This document shows positions 45,681-59,399 of a stretch of 64,000 nt of DNA, piece by piece (within the stretch, counting starts at the first letter, position 1; each line of letters starts with the position of its first letter). This DNA is from Epiperipatus broadwayi. Taxonomy: Eukaryota > Onychophora > Udeonychophora > Euonychophora > Peripatidae. A model generated the notes under the pieces. The model saw nothing but the letters and a program-made list of their open reading frames with translations, was not told the DNA's origin and searched no databases. A program made the translations under genes and the position numbers. Location: NCBI GenBank assembly GCA_028023455.1, contig JAQFVV010006274.1:3596001-3660000 (forward strand), written 5' to 3'.

Positions 45681-48540
45681 AATGATAAAAGTATACTGTA
45701 TTTTGAATTTGAGCCTCAAAATTCAAGGTTCAGGCAATTGTCACAGGTTTAAGTAAAGAAGTATTCCTCTCATATTTAAATAAAAATTATTTACACTTAG
45801 AATGTATTTCTAACACTGAGGTGATTCAAAAATGTAAATTTTTATTTACATATAAATTTTATTAATTATCTTGGTGTCTTTGTATCCCCATGATGAAGCA
45901 CCTTTATATCCCATACAAACTGCACACCCACACACAGTGACCTTGAGTGGTGTATTATAATAATAAAATCGACTATCATTAGTATGCCTTCTGTGGTTAT
46001 ACAATTATATGATTAGACCAATATTTTTTATGGGAATTTAATCTGGTTATTTTTTATAAAATTTAAAAAAAAAAGGCAATTAATATTTAGCTAGAAACAT
46101 CATTATGTTCTCAGTTTAATTTATTATTGTTATATCTAATAGCATAATTTAGTAATGTATGAGTGTTTTTAATTTACTGCATCCAGGTGTTAATTTTTTT
46201 TTATTTTTATCATAATCATCTTTATCAATATATCATATTCCATCTAAATTTATATAAGCTCTAATATTTTTTTAAAAGTAATTCTAGTTAATGCAAGATG
46301 GGCAAATACTACCATTAAAATATTCATACAATATAGATATTTCTACCTTGACTCTATATATCCTTTTGTACTCTCTTTATTTTCAAAAAATTCTAAAACC
46401 AAAAACATATTTATTATTATAAAATATTAGATAAACATATAAATGTGTACTCACATTCTTATATCCCTCTCCATATTATATATATATATATATATATATT
46501 AGTGTGTTTGTATCTTTGTAAATTAAAGTTAGATATATGTCTTGAATAATGTACTAATTAAATGCACCAATTGAATATTCTCAGATTATCATTAGATACA
46601 AGAAGATTGTAGTAAAAGGATTGTTGAAAATGTATGATATATGAAAAGGATTTCTAACAAATTATAATGTAAGAAAGCTTTACTAGCAGCCATGCATTAG
46701 TTAATCAATAGAGGCTATCAGTATTTTATGGAACACCAATAATAATGTAAAATCTGAAGAATACAAATACTATCAATTTATAGATTAAAAGGAAAAAATT
46801 TAAACATATGAGCACATAATCTATATATAATTATTATTTTTATAACTTCTTAAAAATTTGCATATTTAAAAATAATATGATAATGATAATAAATAAACGT
46901 ACTTATAACCACTAATATATATATATATATTTAAAAAGTAACCTATGGTGAATTAAAAATAAAAAGCAAATTTCATTTGCTTGGTTTAATAATTATTGGA
47001 GAAATATATTTTCAAGCACAATTATTTCTCAGATATCTATTTTCTCATAATCAGCAAAAAAGTATCATAGATTTAAGAAAAAATTCTGAATTGAATAAAA
47101 TATATTGGAAAATTATTGTCAACAATACATCTTGCATAGCAATTAGCAATTTTCATAGCATGACAATCCTTTTGTAATACTAGAGGAATCATTGTTGCAA
47201 AACATTTATTAAACATATATTCTGATATAGTCAGCATATTACATTCAATTTTCTTTTAGGTTCTGCTTTTGCCTACTGCTTAGAGCTACTGAATCCATAT
47301 TGGGATAATTCATAGATAAATTTAATATTTTGGGAAAAATTGGATTTTTGTCTTAAAGATATACTAAAAATACAAATTAATTGTGACAATAAGAGTCATC
47401 TGTAAATATCAGGTTTTATGAAATATATTAGTAGGATCTCCATTGTAAATGACCTTTTGTTTTTCAGCAAAGAAAAAAAAATGTGTTATTTAATTAATAT
47501 GTAGTGCAATAAAGCAATGAACTAAGTCAGTAATGAAAAATTGTAAAAAAAGTAAAATTATTATTGTTATTGTTATTTTGATTACCACAAACAGAGTGAA
47601 CATCCTGAAGAAAGGCTAGAAAGCGCTTTCTGTTCACTGCTGTTTATATGTGATGATGAAGCTGTAATAATTCATAGAGTATGGTTGTCATCTTTTTCAG
47701 AATTCCAGTTATATGATTGATAAAATGCTTTTGATGGTTACTGACAGTTTTGCTAATGTCATTATTTGAAATTGTTTATTTTTTCAATATGTAAATATTC
47801 AATAAATAGTGTAACTGTTCAATAAACCGAATGTTTTATTATTGTATAAATACAAACACAATTTTTTATTTTGAAATTTCTTTGTAAAAACTTTCAGTGA
47901 TGAACTACACATAATACCTGTTCAATTTTTGCTTTGTAGATTACATTATAAAAGATTAATACAAGCAAAAGTACAAATCTATGTTTTATTCTTGACATAT
48001 TTATTTTTAGATTACTTTATATAAAAATCTAAATCCCACTGTTTACATCTTTAAATATGTGTCAATGTCAAAAGTTTTAGAAGCTCCACACAGGATTTAA
48101 AAATAGAAATTAAACAGAAAATGGAATGTAGTATGTTATCTACATCAGTACCAAAATAATTTTTAGATTAATTATTCCAGGATGTCAGTCTTACAGAGAA
48201 ACAATGGAGATCATATTCATCACACTAATTCTAATGTTGGATAATTGTGGTTATCATTTTACCTTTCTTGATTAATCTCTAGCTAAAAATAATTACCATG
48301 AATAATTTAGGGATAATTGAATTGCTATGGGCCATTTATATGAAGAAAAATTATGTTTGCTTAGAATCTGAAAAAAATATATATCTTTCATTCAGATTTA
48401 ATCATATTGTAGACGTAACCCTTAATGTGTATTTATCATTATATTATAAATTATTTTTTCCAATGACATCAGACTTTTTGATATATTAAAAGTTTAATTT
48501 ACTAATGCTGAAATACAAGTATAGTGTATAAGTTTAACCT
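45681..48540. other. AT-rich intron sequence
   Basis: A (TA)n microsatellite at about 46475-46500 and the 3' copy of the duplicated flank at 45735-45820. Otherwise nothing is recognised. Confidence 0.5.
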
Positions 48541-48955
48541 AGATGTAATTAAAGGGGATTTGAACCCAGATTTTTAAGCTTCCTACAGTCATCCACTCTA
48601 TCCAATAAAACCAATACACATGACCACATACATGTGTAAAAGATAAATGCTCTCCAATATATGAATTTCATACTGAACCAAAACTCATCAGTTGTTTCAG
48701 ATCATCATTTTCCACACATATATGTAATCAGTACTTGATTTGCTATCTTAATATAAACCAAGCACTGATTACATATATATATGGGAGATGATGACTCGGG
48801 CCATCTGATGAGTGCTGGTTCAGCATGAAATACTTATATTGGAAATAATTTATCTTTTTCTCATGTATGTAGTCATATGTATCAGTTATACTGGATAGAG
48901 TGGATGACTGTGGAGAGCTTGAAAGGCTGGGTTCAAATCCCCTTTAATTATAAGT
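48541..48955. mobile_element. Family B palindrome: two arms tail to tail, almost no spacer
   Basis: The left arm (minus) begins AATTAAAGGGGATTTGAACCC and the right arm (plus) ends GGGTTCAAATCCCCTTTAATT. The centre is at about 48745. Both arms carry a hammerhead-like core, at 48691-48685 on the minus strand and 48805-48811 on the plus strand. GAAA is present in both, but stem I is imperfect (CCAU against UUGG in the right arm). A transcript through this locus would fold into a hairpin of about 200 bp. B-boxes at the two ends point outward. Confidence 0.82.
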
Positions 48956-50152
48956 TACTTAGTAAATATTAAAAAGAAAATACAGCACCAAACTCTTGTG
49001 AACTGATGTTGGATTAATGTTTATTTTAATAAAAAATGATCCCCTCAGTGTTTTCCACTAAACACTAAAACATAACATAATTAGTAAAGAAGTAAAAAAT
49101 CATATCATAATATATGCCTTTACAAACATCTTATTGAAATATTATAAAAGAGTAAGACTGGATTTAGATTTCAACATAAGAGAAAAATAACACTAATAAA
49201 ATTTAAAATGTAATTAACAAATTTAAAAAGTATTAACCTTCTGCAAAGGTTTTTGAAAAAGAGATACCATTTAGAAGCAGATGCCCATATAATAAAATTA
49301 ACTTATAAATAAGTATTTATATTTACAAATTATAAAAATAATTGATTTAAATGACTCAGCTATTTGTAGGAAAACATTCGTTATTATCATTTTCTATAAC
49401 AAACAAAATATTTTTATGTTATTATTAATTTGTTTCATATCACTTCATATTAATACTAGTTTCAAAATGAATACAATTATAAAATTATTCAACTGGTACC
49501 AACTCCTAACAAATTAATGAATATTATTTTAATCTCTCTTTATAGCTCTAATTGTAAAAATTTAGTATATGTAAAGACTGTTAAAAAATTTTGAATTGTG
49601 TGAAATTATTAATTAAGGATTTATTTAAACCAGCAAGCATCACTATATGGAGTTTTGCTTTGCTTTGCTTTGTTTAAGGATTTATTTGTGAGTACTATAA
49701 GATATTTATTTGATTTTTTTTTTTTTGGAAAGACTATAAATATTCTTAGTTATATCTTGTTGTCAATGCATCTATCTGCCATAACATAATCTGGATTTGA
49801 ATCCTGACTAAGTAAAATTTGGAAAAATTTTTAGGTTTCAATCAGACTTGGGACTATTTTAGTTAAATAACTGATTCATTGCCAATGGATATGTAACTAT
49901 TCTTCATTAAAGAATAAAACAAGAATGAAAAATTGTTCAAATCCTCATCACCTAGTGGTTGTGGAGCCTAGTTAATAATTACTTCTCCTTTTTTTTTTCA
50001 CTTTTCTTTCTCTTGGAGGGATTTTGCTTTGCAATGGGCTGTTTTAATCTTTGTATGTCACAATAAATGTGTTAATCTAGTTATAATCTAATTTTTAAGT
50101 ACTATATATATATATATGCTTGTATTTATAAATATATATGTTTATTTTTTAG
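48956..50152. other. AT-rich intron before the second MNAT1 exon
   Basis: A small family A-like fragment (CATCACTATATGGAGTTTTG) with a (TTTGC)n run lies at 49638-49672. Polypyrimidine-rich sequence leads to the acceptor at 50152. Confidence 0.5.
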
Positions 50153-50274
50153 AATAGGTTAAGTTATACTTCATTCTTGCCTATTACTAAAGAAGACTTG
50201 TATTCATATAAAGCACCAACTTATGACTTAAGTGGCCCTGAGATTCCAGATTTGGAAATAATTATTAAAGACAA
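50153..50274 (+). CDS. MNAT1: CDK-activating kinase assembly factor MAT1, internal exon (C-terminal region)
   Basis: A 122 nt exon starting in phase 0 after TTTTTTAG and ending in phase 2 before the donor GTAAGT. It encodes NRLSYTSFLPITKEDLY, then YKAPTYDLSGPEIPDLE and a short basic end. Vertebrate MAT1 has in this place a block ending KLEEALYEYQPL, then ETYGPHVPELEML. The pattern (acidic plus aromatic, then Tyr-X-Gly-Pro-X-X-Pro-X-Leu-Glu) is kept. This C-terminal part of MAT1 binds and activates CDK7-cyclin H. The last exon, expected to encode the YLNHVR and CHRALQDAF-like end, was not recognised in the remaining 13.7 kb and probably lies downstream. Confidence 0.85.
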
Positions 50275-53200
50275 GTAAGTTGTTTGTTTTTTTTAACTTT
50301 TTTTTTTTATATAATAACTCGTGTCATAAAAACAAAAAATATATAAATTATTTAAAAGAAGAAAAAAATTGGTTTGTTTTAAAAAACTATTTGATTTTTA
50401 CTGTATTTCCATGGTTTTAATTACTACCAATGTTTCAAAATCTTATTTTTTTTTATAATAATTATTCTTTTGTCATTTGAAATTTAGAAATATTATTATT
50501 TAAGCTTTTTAATGTATACATTTTGATGTTATATTAAACTGAAAAATTATTCCAGAGTAAGAAATTAATAAAATAAATTTATCATTATGATTTTTAAGGT
50601 CATAAATATGTATATACTTCAACAAAATCATAATGACTGTTTGTTTTCATACTTGTAATATTTGGTTAAAATAATGCAGCCATCTAAATAACCTTATTTT
50701 TAAAATATTGGGCTACAATTTGCTTTCTTGTAGAATAAAATAATATAACATTTATTAAGATCTAGAAAAATATTGGTTCCTTTCTTGTGAAGAAAAATCT
50801 TCAAGTTTTCTAAGAGACCCAGTGGATTTAAAAATAGCTACTGATGCTGTCAATGGTCTTAAACATAGTGATAGATGAAATTGTGAGATATGTAACACTA
50901 TGTCCACGTTTAACAAATTTTGGTTGTATAGACTGTATGAATTGAAGTATTATCACCTTGGAATATGACTACATTGTTTGGGAACATAGTTATATCATGG
51001 AATGAACCTGCTCATGCAAAATGTTCAGATATTTTTTATTAATGGATTGTCTGCAGAATAATGATTGGTTAAAAAAATATTATACTAAGATTTCCCAAAT
51101 CATATCAGTTCTAATATGTTTTACATTTGAGAAAAAGCAGTCTACTTGATAGTTGTTGGATTTTTTTTTTGATGATGATGATTGGAGATTTTAATCTTTT
51201 ATGTATTTTGGAAAAGCATAAACAATGACAAACTTAAAGTTATTTATTGTTCTATTAGTTTTTATGTTACGACTTATCATTAACATCAGAAGTCAGTGGC
51301 TTTGAAACTTAGTCCAGCCCAAATGTTCAATTTCTGAAGTTTACTGCAAATCATTTTATTAAAGATTGTAAGTTAAAATGGTTGCTGATAATTATAGTGA
51401 GTTGTTTCATTGTGGTTTTAGATTTTCTGACTACAAATATTTATAAATATCTGTCAGTTTCAATAAATATTAAATTTTGATCACAATTGCTTTTTGCATA
51501 TTCTTTTTTTCTCCTTTTCAAAGAAAATAATTATCTTTCTTGAGACTATCACTTGTAAACTATTAAATAATTCATCAAATATTGTCACTCATACTGCAGA
51601 TAATTGGGCATCAATCTTTTTATTCACATAGGTTTTACATATTTTCTTAAACTTATAAGACTAAGTTTTGTTATCTTAGGATTGTATCTATAAAAGAAAA
51701 TATTGCATTGGTATATATTTCATGCAGTGCTAATATAATGGGTTTTCTATTGTTTTATCTAAGCCTTTACATGCATGTACCCAGTGCAAATATATAACAA
51801 ATTGAAAAATACATGTTTAAAATATGTAAATAAATCTTAAGAGATATCAACTCTAACCTTAGTGTATCAAACATTCATTAATCAATTGCCATACATATGA
51901 AAAAATTGACAAATCATTCTGCATTAAGTACATATTTCAAGTCACTAACATCATCAGCTATATGTACATATGAAGATGTGTATATAGACTGAAGCCAAGT
52001 GTTTAGAATGTTTGTTGTTTTTTTTTTGCAAATTTATGGTTAAGTTTATATTAATAAAATAATGTATCCTTGTACTGTTCATTTTATTAAAAAAAAAGAA
52101 CTAAAAAATTGAAGTTTGTATACAATTTTTATTTTTTGTGATTAACATTTTCACATTTTGTCAGAATATTTATATCTGAATTTAAATATTGCATACATAT
52201 AATTTTTGTGATGGATCTTAAAAAGAAATATTAGTAAAACTTTTTTTTTGTTAACAGTTTTGTTTGCTAGATCTATATTTTAGAAAAATCGATTAAAATG
52301 ACTTGTTTTTCTGTTTTGTTGTTTTTTTAAGTTATAAAGGGGGAAAGAGAAAAACAATATTAAACCAAAAACAAAAAAAAATCTAATAAAAAATAATGAC
52401 TCAGAAAGTCATTTGATGTCAAACACAGAAGTGATAGGATTGCGCTGCAATCATTTAGCTCTTGAATTTAGCATTCTACCAGTGCATTAAACCATACACA
52501 GCAAAAACAGTCTCAAAACCAATAAAAATCTAAATTATCAACATTCAATTAGTTTTAAAATTCTTATGATTATTAATCTCTATGAGGATTTATGAAAACA
52601 GGTTAACATTTCTGTAGGTCATTCTGTCTTTGGCCTATTTTATTGTTAACTGCAGCAGACTCATAAAGTTACCTATCTACATAAAAATTATTTTCATGGA
52701 AATTAGAATTTGGGAAGTAATTAATTATAAATTCCAAAACACACACACATGTATATATATATAGGCATATCAATATCCAACACCAGAAGGTTACTAGACC
52801 TATAGCTTAAAATATGAGAATTTATTGTAGTGGTGGGGATCTTAAGGATAAATGACTACAGTGTTACACCAATTGTCTCTACATTGTGGAGAGTAAAGAT
52901 TCTTTGGAAATATCAATTGGCAGAGCAGACAACAATAAACAAATGGTAAAACAGATTTAACTATAAATGAAACAAAGTTTATTATTAGTTCAGTACAATT
53001 CAATTATAAACATATTTCAATTTTAATTGCACCTTTTGTATATTAGCCTATAGTGCATTTGATATCTGGCAGCCTTTAATATTAGTATTCATAAAACTTT
53101 ACTATGATAATGCTATCTCATCTCTGAAAACTAAGTACTCTATTATTTATATGATTCTATTAAATGTATTCTAAGTTAATATATGGATGCAAATAAATTT

Positions 53201-55207
53201 TACTATTGCATTAAAAATTATGCAATACTAGAACAGATTAAATTAACTAAATGTTCACATTATGCAGCTTACAAAATTACTTTTATACACTGTGCATCTT
53301 ATCCCATGCCATTTTGAAAGCAAAACGACAATAAATTGCATCTCACCTGGCATACAAAGTTAAATATAATTCATGGGGAGAAATAACTCTACCCAAAGCA
53401 AAACAAAATGAAGTAAAGTGAGAATAATATAAATTATGGGGAGTGGGTACACTAATTTTAAATGTGGCATGTAAAATATCTAAGAATCATTTTATGAAGA
53501 TGCATATATATATATTAATCTTTAATTTCAAATATGTGTGTGTGAATCAAACAAAATAAATAGGATAAACTGCCTAAAGATCTAAGCATAATTAAATCAT
53601 CTTATTAAATGATTTATATAACTACACACACATTATGTTAGACACACACATATATATATTGGTATACGTTAATGGGTTTTTTTTTAATATTTTTCAGAGA
53701 ATCACTAAATTTTAATTATATTAAATTTTAACTATTTTTTAAAAAAATAACCAAATCTTTTTTTTTCTTTTAAAACTTTTTCTTTAGGAGAAAGAGTGAT
53801 GTAAAACTAAATGTTGATTATTTTAAATCTAAATTTTGATTATTAACAATTGTGAAAGTAATTTTAAAACTCTCTTTAGGGGAAAGTAAAAAATTTAAGA
53901 AACAAAACTGAATTGTTTTATCTCTTGAATATTTAAAAATATAAACTATTTTTTCAACTAAATTTTAAAAGAAATAGCATCTTATATCTTTAAATAGAAA
54001 TATTTAAAATATATTCAAGGCATAACATAGAATCATATACACTAATAAAATTAAGTTTTATAATGTCTGAGTACTAAAATAAATTAATATAAAAGATAAA
54101 TACATAAAATTATCTAAATTGAATTATAAATACAAGTCTTGTTAGTAATGAAAACTTAAACGTTTATCAAATAGTTCATAGAAAAATAAATAAATAGGTT
54201 ATCTTTAAATCCATAGCCAAGCAGATATTATTTTTCTATAAAAGTGGAATTATATATATATATGTGTGAAAAGAAAGTTCTTTAGTGGTTTACTAGTGAA
54301 GTCTTTTCACTTACTGATTTACAGTCTTGGTCTCAATCAGGTTATATTTTCAGATAGAGTTGTCATGAAATTTTTCCCTTTGCTGTTGAGAAGCACATTT
54401 GTTTAATTGCATATGTAAAGATAGAAGGCACAGCATTGCATTAAATTCAGCAAGCAGGTTTAACATTTTAATGATCATGGGCTTCATGCTGAAATGAAGT
54501 TCATTTATGGAAGTTAGCAATGCATATTAATTCTCTAAGGTACTGATAGAAGTTCAGTATTTTTTATGTTAAGCAGGCTAAAGTAAAGACCAGACAAATA
54601 GAATCATTTTCTCAGCTAACCTTTTTATATCATTACTAGCTTTGTAAAATATATTTTTTTATTTAATTAACAAGCCAGTAATTAGTTTAATTATTCTTGT
54701 TTACAAAACTCTTTAATTAATCAAGTCAGTGATTATTTTAATTCTTCATATTAATAAAATTCTTTAATTAAACTAGCCTATATTTTTATAGATGACACCT
54801 GGTCATTTTAATCCCTAAAATATTATTAATTGAAATTTAAAACACCTGAAACAAAGCTTAAAAGAAATTGCTTTTCCAAGAATTTTAATTAATAATAATG
54901 CAAGCTAATTGAGCAAAATTTTATAGATTATTATTTAATTAAGCTTTGTTTCTATAACAAATTTTAAAATAGATTTATTTAAAATAAATTTAGTTAGAAT
55001 AAAAGTTTTGTTATCTTTTTAAAACTAAAGTTAAATTGATTTAATTTGATTTTAAACACAGACTTTCATCATTGTGTGTATGTTTATAATATAATTGGAA
55101 AAAAATAATCTAATTTATGAAACCTGAACTTGATTCACATTTGATAACCACTGTATTTTTAAAAATCAATTAAAGATTGAGATAGATCATTATCCATCTC
55201 AATATAT
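50275..55207. other. AT-rich intron sequence
   Basis: Starts with the MNAT1 donor GTAAGT. A weak tRNA-like SINE fragment lies on the minus strand at 52430-52510. Otherwise AT-rich with (TA)n and (CA)n tracts. Confidence 0.5.
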
Positions 55208-55597
55208 TGTAATGGACTGGTGGTTCTTGCAAAAAGAGGGAAACACATTTAACTACAGTCAGATCTAAGATCTTCTGGTAGGATGCTAGCAAGGTTGTGA
55301 TGAAATACTTAACCCATGATCACATCAACCTCCAATGGACTAGCTCTATATTCACATATTAAATCTAGATATAATTTGGGCTAGTTCATCCTCATTTCAA
55401 ACCCCTTTACAGCTCCATTATGCTTCAGTATTCGAACTCAAGGAGAACTCGTACTTGACTCCCATCAGGAATGGACCTATTCAGGTCAATGACTACTGCA
55501 CCTCTATATAAGCAAGGATCAATTACAGCATTTTCCCAGAATATTTCCAATATTAGTATACATATAAATAAGGGCATGTGTGTATTGGAATTTAACA
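55208..55597 (+). mobile_element. Candidate solo LTR, 390 bp
   Basis: Begins TGTAATGG and ends TTTAACA, flanked on both sides by TATAT (55203-55207 and 55598-55602), a 5 bp duplication as made by LTR-retrotransposon integrases. Composition is less AT-rich than the flanks. A TATA box with good context (CTCTATATAAGCAAGG) lies at about 55502-55517. No second LTR or internal region is present. Because the duplication is low-complexity AT sequence, the boundaries are provisional. Confidence 0.55.
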
Positions 55598-55602
55598 TAT
55601 AT

Positions 55603-58583
55603 ATTTAGAGGTATGAATGCACAACAATGGGAACAAGATAGAGACCAAATGGATTGAAACAACTTAATAACATTTATTAAATAATGAAACTACTTTAACA
55701 ATATTCACATATATAATAATATGGGTCAAGGATGGTTTTCTATCACTTTAAGAATTAAATGTGATTAATATCCTGATTTCTAAATCCCATGATAGAAATC
55801 CATACCCTGGTGATCTTTATTTATAAAAGTTTAAAATAATTTTTAAAAAATTTAGTAGATTGCAAATCTGACTTACTAATTATTCTTATGTACAATCATA
55901 TTATAGAGTAATGCTTGCTGTCTGATTCACGATCAGTATCATCATCCTTCTTGGAGGAGAGGACTCTCTTCTATATGTATATGTGATTCCCTAATATTGA
56001 TAGGAGAGACCATTCACTCAAGAAAGTTAGTCATGTACAATGAAAAACAAATATATAATGAGTGTTAGTAAAACATTTAACAAATAATGAAAACTCTGTT
56101 TTGTCACTACTGTATACTTTTAATGTGGAACATCAACATGTTACTTTATTTCACATTCAGTCAGGTGATGTCAATCTACTAGAAGGTTGCGTGGACCTAA
56201 ATTTTATTTAATACAAAAAAATGTTTACGAAATCTAACTCTTACCCCCTCTACGCTCATAATAAACTTTCCCGTTTTCTGAAATATAAGCTTCTAAATGT
56301 GGAAACGAAAGGGAAAAAAAGTAAAAATTAGATGGTAAATAATTAATAAAATAATTGACACACACTCACTCCAGGATTGTAGATTATCAGTGCTGTCTGG
56401 TTCATTTTCTTTGAAGAAGACCCAGGAGATCCACTGAAGATCATCATCACCGATCAGTATTTAATAAAGAAAGGCATCTCATACATCGTAACGCTTCTAT
56501 GGACTTGAAGAGGTGGTGTTCAGCCGCCTATGGCATAATTCTTTTAGCCAGACCATATTGCAGTATCTTGTTAGTATGTGTAGTTTTTCAAGGTTTGTTT
56601 TTATGCATAAGGAAATGGTGCAAAAAACTGTCCTACTGATTGTTAGCAGCTATTTACTTATTCTCTTGCGATGATTTGATGTAAATTTGAAGTTTTCTTT
56701 TTAAAAATTAGCTCAAATCATTCGGTTTGCTTCCATAACTTGGAGGTATTTCAGGTTTTGATTTACATTGACGGATGAAGTAAATTACTGTTTATTCTTA
56801 CACAATTGAAATTTGTTCTCAAAATCGAATACATATGTCTATTTTGCTTTGTTAAGGAAAAAAAAAGTAATATGGTTATCAAGATGCTGACTTTCTCATG
56901 CTTGCTGCAGTTGTCTATTATTGCATAAAATTGTACATTAACATAATGGTATTAAAATAAATATTGAGATTATCTTTTCATTTTCAAATCTGATTGCTTA
57001 GTAATATGCTTAACATTAGGTCATTATTTTGTGTATTTTATTTATTATGTTCATGTCATAATGTTGGTTAGTTGATGACTTACAATAGTCTTGGTTAGTC
57101 ATATGTTATTTATTTTCTTAGTGTCTAACTTGAAACTTTATCTGTCTTTATATATATATATATAAAAAACATAACTTGCTGATCACAGTGTTTAGTGTAC
57201 ATATGTGTGATTGAAAAAGAGTAAGCAATTGTTTAACAATTGCTTGGTTAGGCTTAGTACGGTGTAGCTTAGTGCAGGTGTGTGGTAGTTTGTAAGTGCC
57301 CTTACAATATATTGACAGATATATTATATACCATATTCTTGTTGAAATTTTTGGTTTGGTTGCTTTTATTTTTTAAATAATATTCAGTATATTTTTCCAA
57401 CATTTTTTTATCATTCTCAGATTAGTTAATAACAGTAATCTTTCTCTTATGAAACATCAATGGGATATCCATTTCAAAATTAAATTGATTAAAGATAGGA
57501 TTAGATTTTTGTGTGAGGAAAATCCTGAAGTTATTTTTGTGTATTTAATGTATTTATATTTATCTTTTAAAAAATATTTTATATAAAACTATGATTAAAA
57601 TTCACTTATATTATTATTTCATATTCACTGATTATAATTGTTGTGTTAATAATAAAGGTATGTGTGTCTTATCAGTTATCAATCCCAATTTTCTTTCTTA
57701 ATATTATTTAGCCACATTTTTTTTAATCAATATATTCTTCATATTTCTCTGTCTCATTTCTGTTTCATTTTGTTTTTTACTTTTCTTGATATTTTCAATT
57801 AATAATCTTCATCAGATCTCAATTCTAAATGTCTCTGATTTAACTAATCACTATTCCAAATATGGGGGGGGGGGGTAAATTTATTTTTTAAAAAAAGTTT
57901 AATTTTCTACTTCATATTGCAACTGCTATGTGCTACTGTAATCAGTCGCAAAACATTATTTCATTGCACATGAATATTTTCTATTTAAACAATAAATATT
58001 AAAATTACAAACAATAATTTAAGTCATTTACAAAAAATAGATTAAAGACTTCATTTTTCCTTTAATGGATTATATATTAATTTTTAAAAATCTTATTGAC
58101 ATCAACATTCTTGGATTAAATTTTCTTTAATAAGTTGTTTGTTTTTTTCTAATTTTAATTAAGTTTTCAGTAATTATAAGTAGTATACTTTTTTGTCTAT
58201 TGTACTCCTAAATTATTTGTTATTGTTATATATATGTATTAATTTGGGTGTGTAATTTTTAAAAATAATTTATGCCTTTAGTAAATAAATGTATACACTT
58301 ACATATACATTTTGAAAACTTTTGAAAACTATATAGTTAAATACAATATTCTGTTTTTTTTTATTAATTATGTTATTGTCTTAATTTATTTGCATAAGTT
58401 TAAAATATATTTTAGATATGTGCACATATTATTTTAACAATAAATATAGTATTTATTATTATTCATTATTCACTAAGATTCTTAGAATTAAATTATTACA
58501 TTTTGATTTACAAGTGTCAATATTTCTGCATTCCAATTTTGATATCAATCATTTTTAGATAACATATTAATGATTATTATTAA
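55603..58583. other. AT-rich intron or intergenic sequence
   Basis: A perfect 23 bp palindrome AAGCAATTGTT-T-AACAATTGCTT lies at about 57223-57245 and a G-run at about 57845-57854. The 56370-56590 part is GC-richer but not recognised. Confidence 0.5.
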
Positions 58584-58835
58584 TTATTTCTAACCCAGAA
58601 ATATATTAAATATTTAAAATATAGCCTTAGCCTTGACAAAAATGAATGTGATTTTTTCAAAATGTTGGCTAGGCAATCTAATTCAGTGGATGCATTTTCA
58701 GTTTGGGTAGATGAAAACTTTGGAGATTTTAGAAAATTTAAACAGGATTCTTTGTGTGCTGGATGGAACAATTCCTCTATGCAGAAAACTATTATACATA
58801 GATCCAAAAAAGATTTTATTTTAATATATATATAA
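58584..58835 (+). other. Unidentified open frame with coding-like composition
   Basis: An 83-codon frame without an internal Met start, opened by an in-frame TAA at 58581 and closed by TAA at 58833. After a splice-acceptor-like TTATTTCTAACCCAG it encodes KNECDFFKMLARQSNS, then DAFSVWVDENFGDFRKF and KQDSLCAGW. Residue use is less AT-driven than in neighbouring random frames. No clear donor follows. It could be an exon or a relic of a transposon protein; I do not recognise the family. Confidence 0.3.
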
Positions 58836-59399
58836 ATCAGAATTGCTCTACCTGTAATGAAAGGAATGAAATATAGTAACATACTTTTTGCACATAATTT
58901 CTTTATCACAGCGCAAAGATTAAAAACATAAGAAATGTATGCTGATCGGGATCTATACTAATATAAGTAATTAGAAACTAATATAATAATAATAAAAAGG
59001 GGAAGAATGAGAAAAAGATCATACAAAACTGAAAAATTCTTCTAGAAAAAAAACAAACTAACATTGACAAATCAAGATCACATTCTACAAGATATCAAAA
59101 GATGTTTTTAATCAGATTCTGCTTATTGTTTATTAACAACTAATTTTCATATCTAAAGGATGTATTGACTACTTTTTAATTGTGGATTGTCAATTCCCTA
59201 AGTTCAATATGCAACAATTGAAAAGGTGACTGATTCTCTTTCCAAGCTGCCTGCATCACTATGTCTGAGTCAATGCATGTGTTACATGGTAACATAGTTG
59301 TTTAGTTATTTACTGCAAAAAAAAATTAATTCACTACTGTTTCTGGATCAAGAGTTACAACATGAAATTTGATAGCATGGGTGTCTTCTTACTTTTGTA

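Larger units (their letters stand above)
26701..50152 (+). other. MNAT1: MNAT1 intron, 23.45 kb, loaded with mobile elements
   Basis: Bounded by the donor GTAAGA at 26701 and the acceptor TTTTTTAG ending at 50152. It joins two phase-0 boundaries. It holds the family B array, family A foldback, RTE LINE, hairpin MITEs, tRNA-like retroposons and the 48.5 kb palindrome. An intron this large for one small exon step fits a repeat-expanded invertebrate genome. Confidence 0.8.
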
